From Zerene cesonia (Eukaryota; Arthropoda; Insecta; Lepidoptera; Pieridae): a stretch of DNA of 64,000 nt. The stretch covers positions 1,922,001 to 1,986,000 of the forward strand of contig NC_052124.1 of the NCBI RefSeq assembly GCF_012273895.1, written 5' to 3'. Shown here piece after piece: positions 11,346 through 20,891 of the stretch. Within the stretch, counting starts at the first letter, position 1. Every line of letters begins with the position of its first letter. Position numbers and translations under genes: made by a program. The notes below the pieces were generated by a model. It did not search any database. It was given only the letters and a program-made list of their open reading frames with translations, and was not told the DNA's origin.

Positions 11346-11696
11346 ATTATTTATTCCTAGATTTACCTTGTTACCTTACAATTGGTAGCAAGTTAAACAT
11401 CACTTAAAGTTAATCAAGCGAGTGACGAAGTAATTAGTGATGTACCAACAAGGTACCCCTTCTCGTAGCGTTGAATAATCGATAAGTAACCGAAGTTAAA
11501 GTGAGAATGTTAGTACAACTTGGGGCTTTTTGTGGCGCGTAAGTACACTGGTTTGAGTATGACAGTTACCAGGGTATGGTATAGATTCGATGATAAGGTA
11601 TGTTTGGATGCCAAACATTAAGCGTTATGTTCTATTTATAATATTGTGTTATATTATTTGTTTGTAATATGTTATTTCTTTTGATTTATATATTAA
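11346..11696. other. Unassigned sequence
   Basis: About 350 bp with nothing recognised. Confidence 0.4.
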
Positions 11697-11850
11697 CTAG
11701 CTTTTGCCCGCGGCTTCGCACGCGTAAAATTCAGAGTAGTTTAATATATGTTTTATTATACATATAAACCTTCCTCTTGAATTACTAAATCTATTAAAAA
11801 ACCCCCGTCGAAATTTTAAGAAGCTTTAAAGATTTTTATACTATATGTGT
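11697..11850 (-). mobile_element. HEL-e, Helitron-like element
   Basis: Reversed 3' end CTAGCTTTTGCCCGCGGCTT, then CGCACGCG and AAACCTTCCTCTTGAATTAC as in 55217-55413. The 5' end is lost. Confidence 0.7.
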
Positions 11851-12161
11851 GATTTCATTGATAAAATTTGTACTCCACAAGGGACAAACTTGTGAAGGAA
11901 GAAAGGTGGAATTCCTCCATCGAAAATGGGAGAATCCTCGACCAGCCTACTCGACTGGTCGGCTGTAAGGACCTAAATGAATGATTTTGGAAAGTTGTAT
12001 ATATGCCTCTAGCGAGAAAATTTCACTTACGCGATTCAGAAATGTGTCAGCTACAAACTTCATAGTATTTATTTATATTTGAATATCATCATACAATATA
12101 AGTCTGTGAAACTACTTCTTACCACTGTGAAATATCTCACTACTCTAAGTAGTTCATTAAC
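11851..12161. other. Unassigned sequence
   Basis: 11885-11975 is richer in GC (TGAAGGAAGAAAGGTGGAAT..., then CTCGACTGGTCGGCTG) and looks like an old element, but it has no partner in the window. Confidence 0.35.
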
Positions 12162-12171
12162 AGATATCTAG

Positions 12172-12270
12172 AAGAAATTAAAGACTTTTTAACGGATTTT
12201 AAACGCGATTAATTCATTATATTATTAACCCGACGTTTCGGACACTTTACAGGGAGCGTAGTTGAACTAT
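12172..12270 (-). mobile_element. RP-6, inverted 5' part, split by the LTR element
   Basis: Minus-strand RP-6 core (GTAAAGTGTCCGAAACGTCG, then TTTAATTTC). Its sense-strand tail lies beyond the LTR element at 16624-16659. AGATATCTAG at 12162-12171 and again at 16660-16669 brackets the pair as a 10-bp target duplication. An inverted 5' part with a sense tail fits twin priming, followed by LTR element insertion inside it. Confidence 0.65.
12267..12270. repeat. LTR element target-site duplication, left copy (CTAT)
   Basis: CTAT directly abuts the left LTR and matches 16620-16623. Four-base duplications are usual for Ty3/gypsy integrases. Confidence 0.85.
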
Positions 12271-12542
12271 TATAACAGGTACACCCTTTCGGACTCCAGT
12301 ATTTGGAAGTTTAGCGAGAAATAAAACCACTATTCACTTTAACTTATTGTATTTCGTGCAGAGTAACAGCTAATAATTCAGATTGAAGACTGTGTTCGCT
12401 GTGAAGCGGCATCGATTTTTATAGCAATTACCACCACCACTGATCTAAGTTTTTTTTTGAACTACCTTCAATGTAACAACAGGTTCGAGTCAAATTAACA
12501 ACCATATTCATTTATTGTTTAAGGCAATATATTAATGTTACA
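12271..12542 (-). repeat. 3' LTR
   Basis: On the minus strand it begins TGTAACATTAATATATTG and ends CCTGTTATA. The ends form an imperfect inverted repeat (TGTAACA/TGTTATA). By eye it is identical over 272 bp to 16348-16619, including a run of nine T. No strong polypurine tract was seen just inside it. Confidence 0.95.
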
Positions 12543-13066
12543 GTCGGCCATCCACTTTAAAACGAGTCTCTTCGTTTCTAGGTAACACTAATATAGCGAT
12601 TACAAAGTAAGCCGTGAAATTCTTATTCTACATTACTCCATGGACACATACAAAACAAGCTTATTCATTATATTAACAGAAATAATAATGATCTAGTATT
12701 AATGTAGATATACGTATATAGCGAAGACTTGTATGTTCCGCACACACTATTATACCGATTAAATTTTTTATTTTATTTTTTTTTTTTTAATAAGATCGAA
12801 TATTGGCATAACCTACATACATACAAAGGACAAAGCCAGGGCGGTACACTAGTGCCCTACATAAATAATATTAATTTTACTTATTGTATTATAATTTGCG
12901 ATATACAATTACAATTCTTATATAACAAAGATTTTAATAGAACAATCACTTAAATCAACTATTAATTCTAAGGGTTTCCCGTCAATATGCATTGTATTAC
13001 AACTGGAGTATAAATCAACGTCTATTCAGAAAAGTATTTAGAACAATATTCATGTAGTGTATGGAA

Positions 13067-13600
13067 TTATTCTTCCGACGAGTCATTTTCTGTAGGCGTA
13101 TTCGAATCATCAGAAGGATTATTATTAAAACTCAACCACGGAAATATTTTATCAATTGATAGGGTTCCTTCATAACGTTTCCCTTTTTTTGTTAAAGGTG
13201 TATCCTCGATAATAAAACGGTCATTTGTCAATATTTTTTTTTTTTTATTCTATAAGGCCCTTGTAACTTAGGACTCGAGTTTTTGACTGTCCAGATCCTC
13301 CAGGTATGGTACGCATTACTCTAACGAGATCTCGTTCCTTAAACTGCGAAGCTTTCTTTTTCTTACCGTCGTATCTTTTCTTATTGCGTTCTTGATTCCT
13401 GTCTATTAATTGCTTTGCTCGACATCTGATTTCATGCAAATTTTCTTTAGGGTTATTACTGTTAACGTTGTCTATAACTTTATTTAAAATGCCTTGGGAG
13501 GGATTTGCTACTTATATTCCAAACAATAGCTCCGTGGGAGATTTCTTAGTAATTTCATGCACAGTAGAATTTATTCCAATTTGAACATCCTGGACGTCAA
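13067..13600 (-). pseudogene. Integrase C-terminal remnant (pol)
   Basis: Integration of the cDNA would be its role in an intact element. Only the region after the catalytic core survives: an ELLFG segment, then a basic stretch with RNQERNKKRYDGKKKK, then a YKG(P)Y-like segment that fits the GPY/F domain of Ty3/gypsy integrases. The frame is broken by an in-frame stop right after ELLFGI and by a frameshift at the poly(T) run 13235-13247. The tail ends at 13067 after an acidic DSSEE. Upstream it joins protease-type sequence near 13600, so reverse transcriptase, RNase H and most of integrase are deleted. It cannot encode a working enzyme. Confidence 0.8.
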
Positions 13601-14045
13601 TCGATACTCTAATCTTCCCCAATGGAACATAGGGTACATTGCCCAACCCACGAAGTAAAGGTCTAATGTCATTCATTAACCTTAGTCTAGCATAATCGCT
13701 AATTTCTCCGCATCCGATTGTCGAATCGGGGTTGCTTCACTACCAAGATCCACTTGACATAGTATCGTTTTAGCGTTGATCTGAATGTTTATCTTATATT
13801 TGCTGCTTTTGTCATCAAGTGGCTCACATGATATATTTCGAATGCACGATTGTTTGATATTGTTCAAGCTGTCGTGCAACAAAACTCGTAATATGTCTTC
13901 TTTAGATTCAGGCTTTGCATTTTTCTTGAGGCAGTCGGAAGACGCATGACCAATTCTATGACTATACGTGCATTTTATAATGGGCTTCGGACATTTTGAA
14001 CAGGGATGACCTTTCTCTTTACAATTAAAACATAAAACTTTATCA
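13601..14045 (-). pseudogene. Nucleocapsid zinc knuckle and protease remnant (gag-pol)
   Basis: In minus-strand order: a CCHC zinc knuckle (CFNCKEKGHPCSKC, spacing C-X2-C-X4-H-X4-C, about 13994-14036), then a second worn knuckle in which the second cysteine has become serine, then an aspartic-protease segment with VDLGSEATPI. Active retropepsins have D-T/S-G; here the middle residue is leucine. A frameshift follows near 13690 and leads into PYVPLGKIRV, typical of the later part of the protease. These domains would bind RNA and cleave Gag-Pol in an intact element. The frame differs from that of upstream gag. Confidence 0.8.
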
Positions 14046-14699
14046 AAATATAGAGAGGGTTTAAGAAATAGATTCGCAGAGTCACTGGTCTTGTTACTTG
14101 TCCTATTACCTACATTGCTAATTTTTCGATCCTTCCTTAATTCTGTACCATTTTCTTTAGTTGTACCTTTTCTGTCTCATTAAAATTTGCCGCTTGAGCT
14201 GCTATTCTTACTCCTCTATCATCAACACAATGAATTATACAATCTATAGCTTCCTTACCGAATATTTTGCAGCGATTTAACAAATTAATTTTTGAATAAA
14301 AATACAACTCGAGGGAATCTCCAAAACGGGCTCTTGTTTAGCATGTCTGTCAATAACTCGGCGTAATTTTCAGTAGCTGGAAAAGATTCGTTTAGGAGAA
14401 TCTTCCACTCGGGCCAAGTTCGTTTTAGTGAAGGTAACCCTTGGTACCAAATTTTGGCACGGCCAGATAATTTGGGCAACGCGTAATGTATTGTTTTTGT
14501 CTGTCAGTCCAGTTATATATTTCGGAAGACTCGTCAATCTTACCTAACCATATTGTAATCGATTGTTGTTTATCGAGTGGATCAAATTCTGGAATAACAT
14601 TATTCAGCAAGAGAAAGCTATCCCGTTCACTGTTCTGTTTTTTAATGACTTTTTTTAAAAATTCTTCAAGAATAGGTGTTGAATCATTCCTTCCAAGAC

Positions 14700-15060
14700 T
14701 ATTGTTAATATTCGACCTTTCGGTCTCATTACCGCGTCCAAGACTATTGCTCAGACTTTGACCTTGCGGCCTCCTGGCCCCTGTCAGGGCTCCTATAAAA
14801 TGTTGACCTTACGGCATCCTTGTTAATATTCGACCTTTCGGTCTCCTCATTATCACGTCCAAGACTATGCTCAGACTTTGACCTTGCGGCCTCCTGGCCC
14901 CTATCAGGGCTCCTATAAAATGTTGACCTTACGGTATCCTTGTTAATATTCGACCTTTCGGTCTCCTCATTATCGCGTCCAAGACTATGCTCAGACTTTG
15001 ACCTTGCGGCCTCCTGGCCCCTATCAGGGCTCCTATAAAATGTCGACCTTACGGCCTCCT
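14700..15060 (-). repeat. 120-bp tandem repeat inside gag (40-residue unit)
   Basis: Units begin at 14761, 14881 and 15001 with exact 120-bp spacing, and a partial unit lies at 14705-14760. Because 120 is divisible by three, each adds 40 residues including YRSPDRGQEAARSKSE. The two full units differ at only a few positions, so the expansion is recent. Confidence 0.92.
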
Positions 15061-15247
15061 CATGACCCCTTGCAGGGCTCTTATACCTTGACCTTACGGT
15101 CTCACAACCCCTTCTTGAGCTTCCATTAGCTCTCGACCGTGCGGCCTCCTCGCAACCCTTCCTAGGGCGTCCATTACTTCTCGACCTTGCGGCCTCCACA
15201 TAACCCCTCCTAGGGCTCCCAATATCTCTTGACCTTACGGCGTCCTC
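15036..15247 (-). repeat. Diverged ~48-bp tandem units at the gag N-terminus
   Basis: About four units share a GACCTTACGGCCTCCTC-like core. They code for roughly 16 residues each with ARSR and a G-rich spacer. They look like the ancestral unit from which the 120-bp repeat grew. Confidence 0.75.
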
Positions 15248-15361
15248 ATTCTCGATATCCATAATCGCGATCTGGAACTTGAACACATTTGTGTGAATGT
15301 GAATAAAGGGGTGAATTGGTTGTAATCGATATTTGATACACCAATTAACTAATGAACTGTT

Positions 15362-15870
15362 GTGTATACCCCAGAGTCAGTAGTGGCAACGTTTATTCAC
15401 AGCGAAGTTCATTTATCAACAATCTGTAATGTGTGCATACACCAGAGAGTAGCCCTGGCAATGTATACACAGTGAAGTGTATCTACCAATCTGTTATGCG
15501 TGCATACACCAGAGAGTAGCCCTGGCAATGTATACACAGTGAAGTGTATCTACCAATCTGTTATGCGTGCATACACCAGAGAGTAGCCCTGGCAATGTAT
15601 ACACAGTGAAGTGTATCTATCAATCTGTAATGCGTGCATACACCAGAGAGTAGCCCTGGCAATGTATACACAGTGAAGTGTATCTATCAATCTATAATGC
15701 GTGCATACACCAAAGAGTAGCCCTGGCAATGTATACACAGTGAAGTGTATCTATCAATCTGTTATGCGTGCATACACCAGAGAGTAACCCTGGCAATGTA
15801 TACACAGTGAAGTGTATCTATCAATCTGTTATGCGTGCATACACCAGAGAGTAGCCCTGGCAATGTACAC
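15362..15870. repeat. 67-bp minisatellite in the element leader
   Basis: GCATACACC recurs at 15435, 15502, 15569, 15636, 15703, 15770 and 15837, always 67 bp apart. A degenerate longer unit precedes them from about 15362. It lies between the 5' LTR and gag, so it would be in the genomic RNA leader. The 62-residue frame at 15550-15738 (-) is an artefact of it. Confidence 0.95.
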
Positions 15871-16325
15871 ATACACACAGTATTGATTGTTAGGTATACC
15901 TAATAATCAAAACGATACTCGCGAATATTAGAGAATCGCACGCCACATTAACAATCTCTAATTAGCGTGCAAATATTATAACAGTTACAAAAGTTATTTG
16001 TTTTTTTATATCCATGTATCCATGTCATTGAATTTAACTTTCTACGTGCTTAAAACTATTGTATTTAATGTCTGTTAGCTATTCATCAATTTATGTTTAA
16101 CAAACTTTCACTTTTTCACTAATTGAAGTCTTGAAACGACTTAAATGCCCCTTTTTTACATTATTTCAGAGAAAAAAAAAAGGTCAAGTAAGTATAATAA
16201 AATCTAAAGATCAAAATTATATACAATCCAAAGAAAAGACAAGACAAAAAAAATAGGAGAAAAAAAAATGTATATCTATACGGAATTATTATAAAAGATA
16301 ATTTACTTACGTTTTTGTGGGACTA
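15871..16325 (-). other. Element leader outside the minisatellite
   Basis: AT-rich untranslated sequence between primer site and minisatellite, with A-runs at 16170 and 16250. No frame. A packaging signal would be expected hereabouts but cannot be picked out. Confidence 0.5.
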
Positions 16326-16347
16326 TGTTTCGATCCTGCTTCTGATT
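16326..16347 (-). other. Possible tRNA primer-binding site
   Basis: Just inside the 5' LTR the minus strand reads TCAGAAGCAGGATCGAAAC. It resembles the complement of a tRNA-Leu 3' end minus CCA, with mismatches. The position is right for a minus-strand primer site; the tRNA identity is a guess. Confidence 0.4.
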
Positions 16348-16619
16348 TATAACAGGTACACCCTTTCGGACTCCAGTATTTGGAAGTTTAGCGAGAAATA
16401 AAACCACTATTCACTTTAACTTATTGTATTTCGTGCAGAGTAACAGCTAATAATTCAGATTGAAGACTGTGTTCGCTGTGAAGCGGCATCGATTTTTATA
16501 GCAATTACCACCACCACTGATCTAAGTTTTTTTTTGAACTACCTTCAATGTAACAACAGGTTCGAGTCAAATTAACAACCATATTCATTTATTGTTTAAG
16601 GCAATATATTAATGTTACA
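16348..16619 (-). repeat. 5' LTR
   Basis: Upstream LTR for the minus-strand element; 272 bp, with the same end motifs as the other copy and no difference seen by eye. It should hold the promoter for the genomic RNA. Confidence 0.95.
16493..16500 (-). promoter_or_regulatory. TATA box of the 5' LTR
   Basis: TATAAAAA on the minus strand. CACAGTC, an initiator-like sequence, follows roughly 20 bases downstream. The same box occurs in the 3' LTR at 12416-12423. Confidence 0.6.
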
Positions 16620-16623
16620 CTAT
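16620..16623. repeat. LTR element target-site duplication, right copy (CTAT)
   Basis: Matches 12267-12270 directly outside the left LTR. Confidence 0.85.
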
Positions 16624-16659
16624 ATTATTATCGCGTAAAATCAAACACAAGAAAATACT
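16624..16659 (+). mobile_element. RP-6 sense tail, separated from its 5' part
   Basis: TCGCGTAAAATCAAACACAA and GAAAATACT equal the long RP-6 tail at 5450 and 24802. The right duplication AGATATCTAG follows at 16660-16669. Its partner is 12172-12270. Confidence 0.65.
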
Positions 16660-16749
16660 AGATATCTAGTAGTAAGTAAAATACAGATACATACGTAAAG
16701 CACTGCTTTTTCATATAATTTAAAAACCATTTCTATAATTACATATGTC

Positions 16750-16790
16750 GATGGCTGAACACGCGTAAAGCCGCGGGCAGTTAATAGTCT
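16750..16790 (+). mobile_element. HEL-e 3' end fragment
   Basis: CACGCGTAAAGCCGCGGGCA followed by GTTAATAG, a worn form of the HEL-e 3' hairpin and CTAG end. Confidence 0.5.
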
Positions 16791-17200
16791 AAGCCTACCC
16801 ACTGCTATCTTCCTCTTATATTATAGATTTCATAAATTATCTATAACTTAAGACCAAGTATCGTAACCAATCAATAAATATACAGGCGTAGTTTGCTGAA
16901 GGCATTTCATATTATTTTATGATCACTGGTTTGCTGATAAACGATTTGTCTTACGTTTAGGTTTAATATCTTTGGAAATTTAGAACTAAGTTAGGATATA
17001 AATAGGATTAGGACTAACTATTAATTTGTACAAAAGTTTCTAAAAACATATTTAATTGAAATTTGTTTGGGTAGCTTTAACAGGAACACTAATTATAATG
17101 ATGGCTCAGATTAGGAATTCGGGCTATATATACCTAGTCTTGCCATAAATATTGTAATAAAGAAAAAAGAAAATTGTTAACTGCAAATAACATTTATTAC
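16791..17200. other. Unassigned AT-rich sequence
   Basis: About 400 bp up to the gap with nothing recognised. Confidence 0.4.
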
Positions 17201-18200
17201 NNNNNNNNNNNNNNNNNNNNNNNNNNNNNNNNNNNNNNNNNNNNNNNNNNNNNNNNNNNNNNNNNNNNNNNNNNNNNNNNNNNNNNNNNNNNNNNNNNNN
17301 NNNNNNNNNNNNNNNNNNNNNNNNNNNNNNNNNNNNNNNNNNNNNNNNNNNNNNNNNNNNNNNNNNNNNNNNNNNNNNNNNNNNNNNNNNNNNNNNNNNN
17401 NNNNNNNNNNNNNNNNNNNNNNNNNNNNNNNNNNNNNNNNNNNNNNNNNNNNNNNNNNNNNNNNNNNNNNNNNNNNNNNNNNNNNNNNNNNNNNNNNNNN
17501 NNNNNNNNNNNNNNNNNNNNNNNNNNNNNNNNNNNNNNNNNNNNNNNNNNNNNNNNNNNNNNNNNNNNNNNNNNNNNNNNNNNNNNNNNNNNNNNNNNNN
17601 NNNNNNNNNNNNNNNNNNNNNNNNNNNNNNNNNNNNNNNNNNNNNNNNNNNNNNNNNNNNNNNNNNNNNNNNNNNNNNNNNNNNNNNNNNNNNNNNNNNN
17701 NNNNNNNNNNNNNNNNNNNNNNNNNNNNNNNNNNNNNNNNNNNNNNNNNNNNNNNNNNNNNNNNNNNNNNNNNNNNNNNNNNNNNNNNNNNNNNNNNNNN
17801 NNNNNNNNNNNNNNNNNNNNNNNNNNNNNNNNNNNNNNNNNNNNNNNNNNNNNNNNNNNNNNNNNNNNNNNNNNNNNNNNNNNNNNNNNNNNNNNNNNNN
17901 NNNNNNNNNNNNNNNNNNNNNNNNNNNNNNNNNNNNNNNNNNNNNNNNNNNNNNNNNNNNNNNNNNNNNNNNNNNNNNNNNNNNNNNNNNNNNNNNNNNN
18001 NNNNNNNNNNNNNNNNNNNNNNNNNNNNNNNNNNNNNNNNNNNNNNNNNNNNNNNNNNNNNNNNNNNNNNNNNNNNNNNNNNNNNNNNNNNNNNNNNNNN
18101 NNNNNNNNNNNNNNNNNNNNNNNNNNNNNNNNNNNNNNNNNNNNNNNNNNNNNNNNNNNNNNNNNNNNNNNNNNNNNNNNNNNNNNNNNNNNNNNNNNNN
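17201..18200. other. Assembly gap, 1000 N
   Basis: Exactly 1000 undetermined bases, which suggests a placeholder of unknown true size. Frames of several hundred residues crossing it are artefacts. Confidence 1.
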
Positions 18201-18299
18201 AGATTCGAAATTCAAATGTAATATTTTTTTATAATTAAGTGTAACAGTATTTATGGCCAGACTAAGTATACATATATAATCAAAAAGTACGGAGTTCTG

Positions 18300-18618
18300 T
18301 TTGGGCACGAATTAGGCCAGCGTAGCGGGTGGTACCTACCACACCCCCACAGAAAACCGGCGTGAAATAGCATGCTGCTGTGTATCTTTCGGTGAGTGGG
18401 GAGCCGGAGGTCCATATTCGTTTCCGTGCCCTTCCCAGTCCTTCTCTTTATTCCTCTCGTCCATCCTTTCTCAATCCCTTTCCTATTTAGAGTCAGCAAT
18501 TCATTTGTAGATGCGTAAGGTCAGCAATCGACCTTACGTCTTTCCGAATGTCCATGGGCGGTGGTAGCGCTTACCATCAGGTGACCCACCAGCTCCATTT
18601 CCGACGATGATAGAAAAA
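18300..18618 (+). mobile_element. RP-4 retroposon, near full length
   Basis: Starts near GGGCACGAATTAGGCCAGCG, carries AACCGGCGTGAAATAGCATG and ends CCACCAGCTCCATTTCCGAC then GATAGAAAAAAA. The interior includes the variant block also present at 5885-6105. The minus-strand 82-residue frame is a shadow. Confidence 0.82.
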
Positions 18619-19279
18619 AATCATTTAAATTTTTATATCATTTTCCTTAAAGTGTAGTAATTTAGGGTTTATATATTTTTTGCTGATTGATTAGTTTTGG
18701 TCTATATTATAACACCATTACGTTGAATAGTGAAACTTCACAACATTCTTTTAAAATTCTCTCATTAACCTACAAGCAGAGCCAGGTCCCAGGTATAGTT
18801 AATAGATAGCTAAAGTTGGCACGTATCAGCTTTGTGAAGACGGGTACGAGTATTGCCCACGGCTGTTATAGAGTTCAGATGGTTTAGACACGATTAATAT
18901 ATAATTTAACCACCTCTTCATCAAATATTCAAACTCAAATTGTAACATTTAATTATTCAATTAGACTTCTTATAGAAGCAATTCGGCGTCCCACCAGCTC
19001 CATTGCCGACTGTGACATAAAAAAGAAGCACTTGAATCGTCATAACATAGTTTTAACATTTACCACCGGTTCGGAAAACAGTTTCTAAAGAGAAGAGCCG
19101 GCAGGAAACTCTGTAGTTCTCGTCCAGTCATGTGATTATTACATTTCAATTCTACATGGGTAATGTTTACATAATAATGGTTCCAAAAAACTACCCTGTG
19201 GTTCTTAAGAAATCTTTAGCCAAATAAAAAATAATAATGATTAAAATTCATTACAATTTTTCCTCCAGAAATTTAAGTA
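18619..19279. other. Unassigned sequence with an RP-4 end fragment
   Basis: 18984-19022 (+) is the last about 40 bases of RP-4 (CCACCAGCTCCATTGCCGAC, then ATAAAAAAG). The rest is unassigned. Confidence 0.5.
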
Positions 19280-19440
19280 TTTATTCAACCAACTTCAAAA
19301 ATAGAGGAGGTTATCAATTAACATGGTGAACCGATTTTTATGATTCTTTTTCTATTTGAAAGCCTGTGACTGCCATGTACGAGCACAGGCACCATTTAAA
19401 TATTGTTCTAGTTCGAACAATTTGAAAGGGATATAGTTTT
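19280..19440 (+). mobile_element. RP-8 fragment
   Basis: AACTTCAAAAATAGAGGAGG, then GGTGAACCGATTTTTATGAT and a GAAAGCC block. Partners lie at 36320, 44712, 54290, 55666 and 62560. Class uncertain. Confidence 0.5.
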
Positions 19441-19812
19441 TTTTTAATAATTAATTATTAAGATCATGTTTTATGATTTCAAAAATAAAAAAAATATTTA
19501 AAATAACACAATACGCTCTATATTTAATGAAGTCTATGCTCGTTTGATCCCACTATTATGCTAAGTGATGTGTGGCCAACTTCTTTGTCGGCCGCGGACA
19601 TTGAGCGATACTTCACATAACTTTGAGAGCACTTGCAGTAACTTAAGTACATTCAACACTAATTATAATAGTTCTAAATTAAACTGATACTAATTCATTA
19701 CAAACCATCAAAATTTCATCAATTCAAGAATCAGAGTTATTCCGATTGTTAGTTCTTTTTTTTGTTAGCTGACTGACTATTAAAGTGAAAGTAGTAAACT
19801 GGAAGTAGCATA

Positions 19813-19994
19813 TCCTACCTAATAATATTATAAATGCGAAATTTTGTAAAGATGTGTGTGTTTGTTACTCTTTCAAGCACGAACTACTGAACCGATTGCA
19901 ATAAAATTTGGTACATAGACAGCTGGATAACTGGAATAACATATAGGCAACTTATTATCCCGATATTCCGGGTGAAACCGCGCAGCGCAGCTAG
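19813..19994 (+). mobile_element. HEL-a, intact-ended
   Basis: TCCTACCTAATAATATTATA to GCGCAGCTAG, between A and T. Compared with 2355-2554 it lacks about 20 bp before the 3' hairpin. Confidence 0.83.
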
Positions 19995-20254
19995 TAGTGA
20001 TATAATTATCAATTTAGAATGGGAGAATGAGAAATTTTAAATTATTAAAACATATTCTCTTGCACCCTAGGACCAGCTCAATATGCTTATGCTGTTATGA
20101 AATAAAATTCATTTTAACAATAATAAATAAACAAAAATGACGTAGTACTTGTATCTTTAGTTTTTAGCTTGATAGCATTGGAATAGTTAAGAATATAATT
20201 GAGAAGTAGGGAGTTCTTAAGGCACAAGCAACCGTAGAAGAAATTCGATTGCTG

Positions 20255-20350
20255 AGGTGAATCACGGTTGGCTGATAGGCTAGGCGTTGCTATGGTTTGG
20301 TAAAAAGACGCTGGTTCGAAACCCGCCTCGTTATCGAATTTAAAAAAATC
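20255..20350 (+). mobile_element. SINE-3, head and body
   Basis: Shows the tRNA-like head TAGGCTAGGCGTTGCTATGG, B-box-like GGTTCGAAACC and GCCTCGTTATCGAATTT. The tail hairpin is absent. Confidence 0.72.
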
Positions 20351-20827
20351 TAATAATTTGTATCTTTATATAATAAGAACATTGCTTCGTCTTTTATTAA
20401 GGTAATAAATATTCCTGTTTACTAGGATACATAAGCTTATATAAATGAATTTATTGTGGTTGTAAAAATTATAAATTCCGCATTATTCTCAAACAAATTG
20501 GCATACACATATTTATAAATATGGATTTTAATTTGATTACAGTTTTAACAATGTCTAAATATTATCTATACATTATGTTGTATGTGTATATTTATTAATA
20601 TCAAATACACCATCATCACCGACAATACCACTAACCTTTAGTATCAAATACCAGCAACTATTGCCCGTAGCGCGGCGTTGCTTTGCCCAAGTGCGGGCAC
20701 TTGGTAAAGGAATAGTTTGGATAGTATACAAACATTAGCCCCTGAATTTCTTCGCTGAGCGGATTAGGTAAATAACTGACGTGTTAAAGAATCTTCAAAC
20801 ATTATAGATGACCATAAAGAAGACCAT
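20351..20827. other. Unassigned sequence
   Basis: A GC-rich patch at 20655-20705 (GCCCGTAGCGCGGCGTTGC) may be a worn Helitron end. Otherwise nothing recognised. Confidence 0.35.
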
Positions 20828-20868
20828 GGAGAAGTCCCGTGTCCCCTAATGGGGTATGGGGTAATATA
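20828..20868 (-). mobile_element. SINE-2 3' end fragment
   Basis: AGAAGTCCCGTGTCCCCTAA followed by TGGGGTATGGGG, the reversed last 40 bases of SINE-2. Confidence 0.7.
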
Positions 20869-20891
20869 TAGAGAATAGAAAGGTTACATTA

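Larger units (their letters stand above)
14137..15262 (-). pseudogene. Gag-like polyprotein, frameshifted
   Basis: I take the start as the ATG at 15260-15262; the frame is also open upstream to a GTG. The first about 180 residues are arginine-, serine- and glycine-rich repeats without globular character. Next comes a capsid-like region with IPEFDPLDKQQSI, IWLGKIDESSEIYNW, KIWYQGLP and TWPEWK, an order familiar from insect Ty3/gypsy Gag. At least three single-base frameshifts break it: an extra A near 14747, one at the A-run near 14500, and one near 14330. A stop lies at 14137-14139. Capsid assembly would be its role; this copy cannot make the whole protein. Confidence 0.8.
12271..16619 (-). 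mobile_element. Ty3/gypsy-type LTR retrotransposon, internally deleted
   Basis: A 4349-bp element with 272-bp LTRs, a 4-bp CTAT duplication, a repeat-bearing leader, gag remnants, a CCHC zinc knuckle, a protease remnant and an integrase tail, in that order on the minus strand. Reverse transcriptase and RNase H are missing. The LTRs read as identical, so insertion or LTR conversion is recent, yet gag-pol carries several frameshifts. The simplest reading is a non-autonomous element moved by proteins of an intact relative. No envelope-like frame is present. Confidence 0.9.

Noticed and set aside
14486..14761. 91-residue plus-strand frame in the LTR element
   Set aside because: Antisense shadow of gag, with low-complexity leucine and serine from the R/S repeats.
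15550..15738. 62-residue minus-strand frame with internal repeats
   Set aside because: It is the 67-bp minisatellite read in one frame; the leader of the LTR element is not coding.
15362..15870. CRISPR-like array
   Set aside because: The whole 67-bp unit repeats with no variable spacers, and the setting is a eukaryotic retrotransposon leader.
12271..16619. Endogenous retrovirus with envelope
   Set aside because: No envelope-like frame lies between the integrase tail and the 3' LTR; only about 520 bp of non-coding sequence is there.
17124..18308. Very long open frames on both strands
   Set aside because: They consist almost wholly of undetermined bases in the assembly gap.
20255..20350. Possible tRNA gene
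   Set aside because: Only the B box and part of a tRNA-like head are present; it belongs to the SINE-3 family and cannot fold as a full tRNA.
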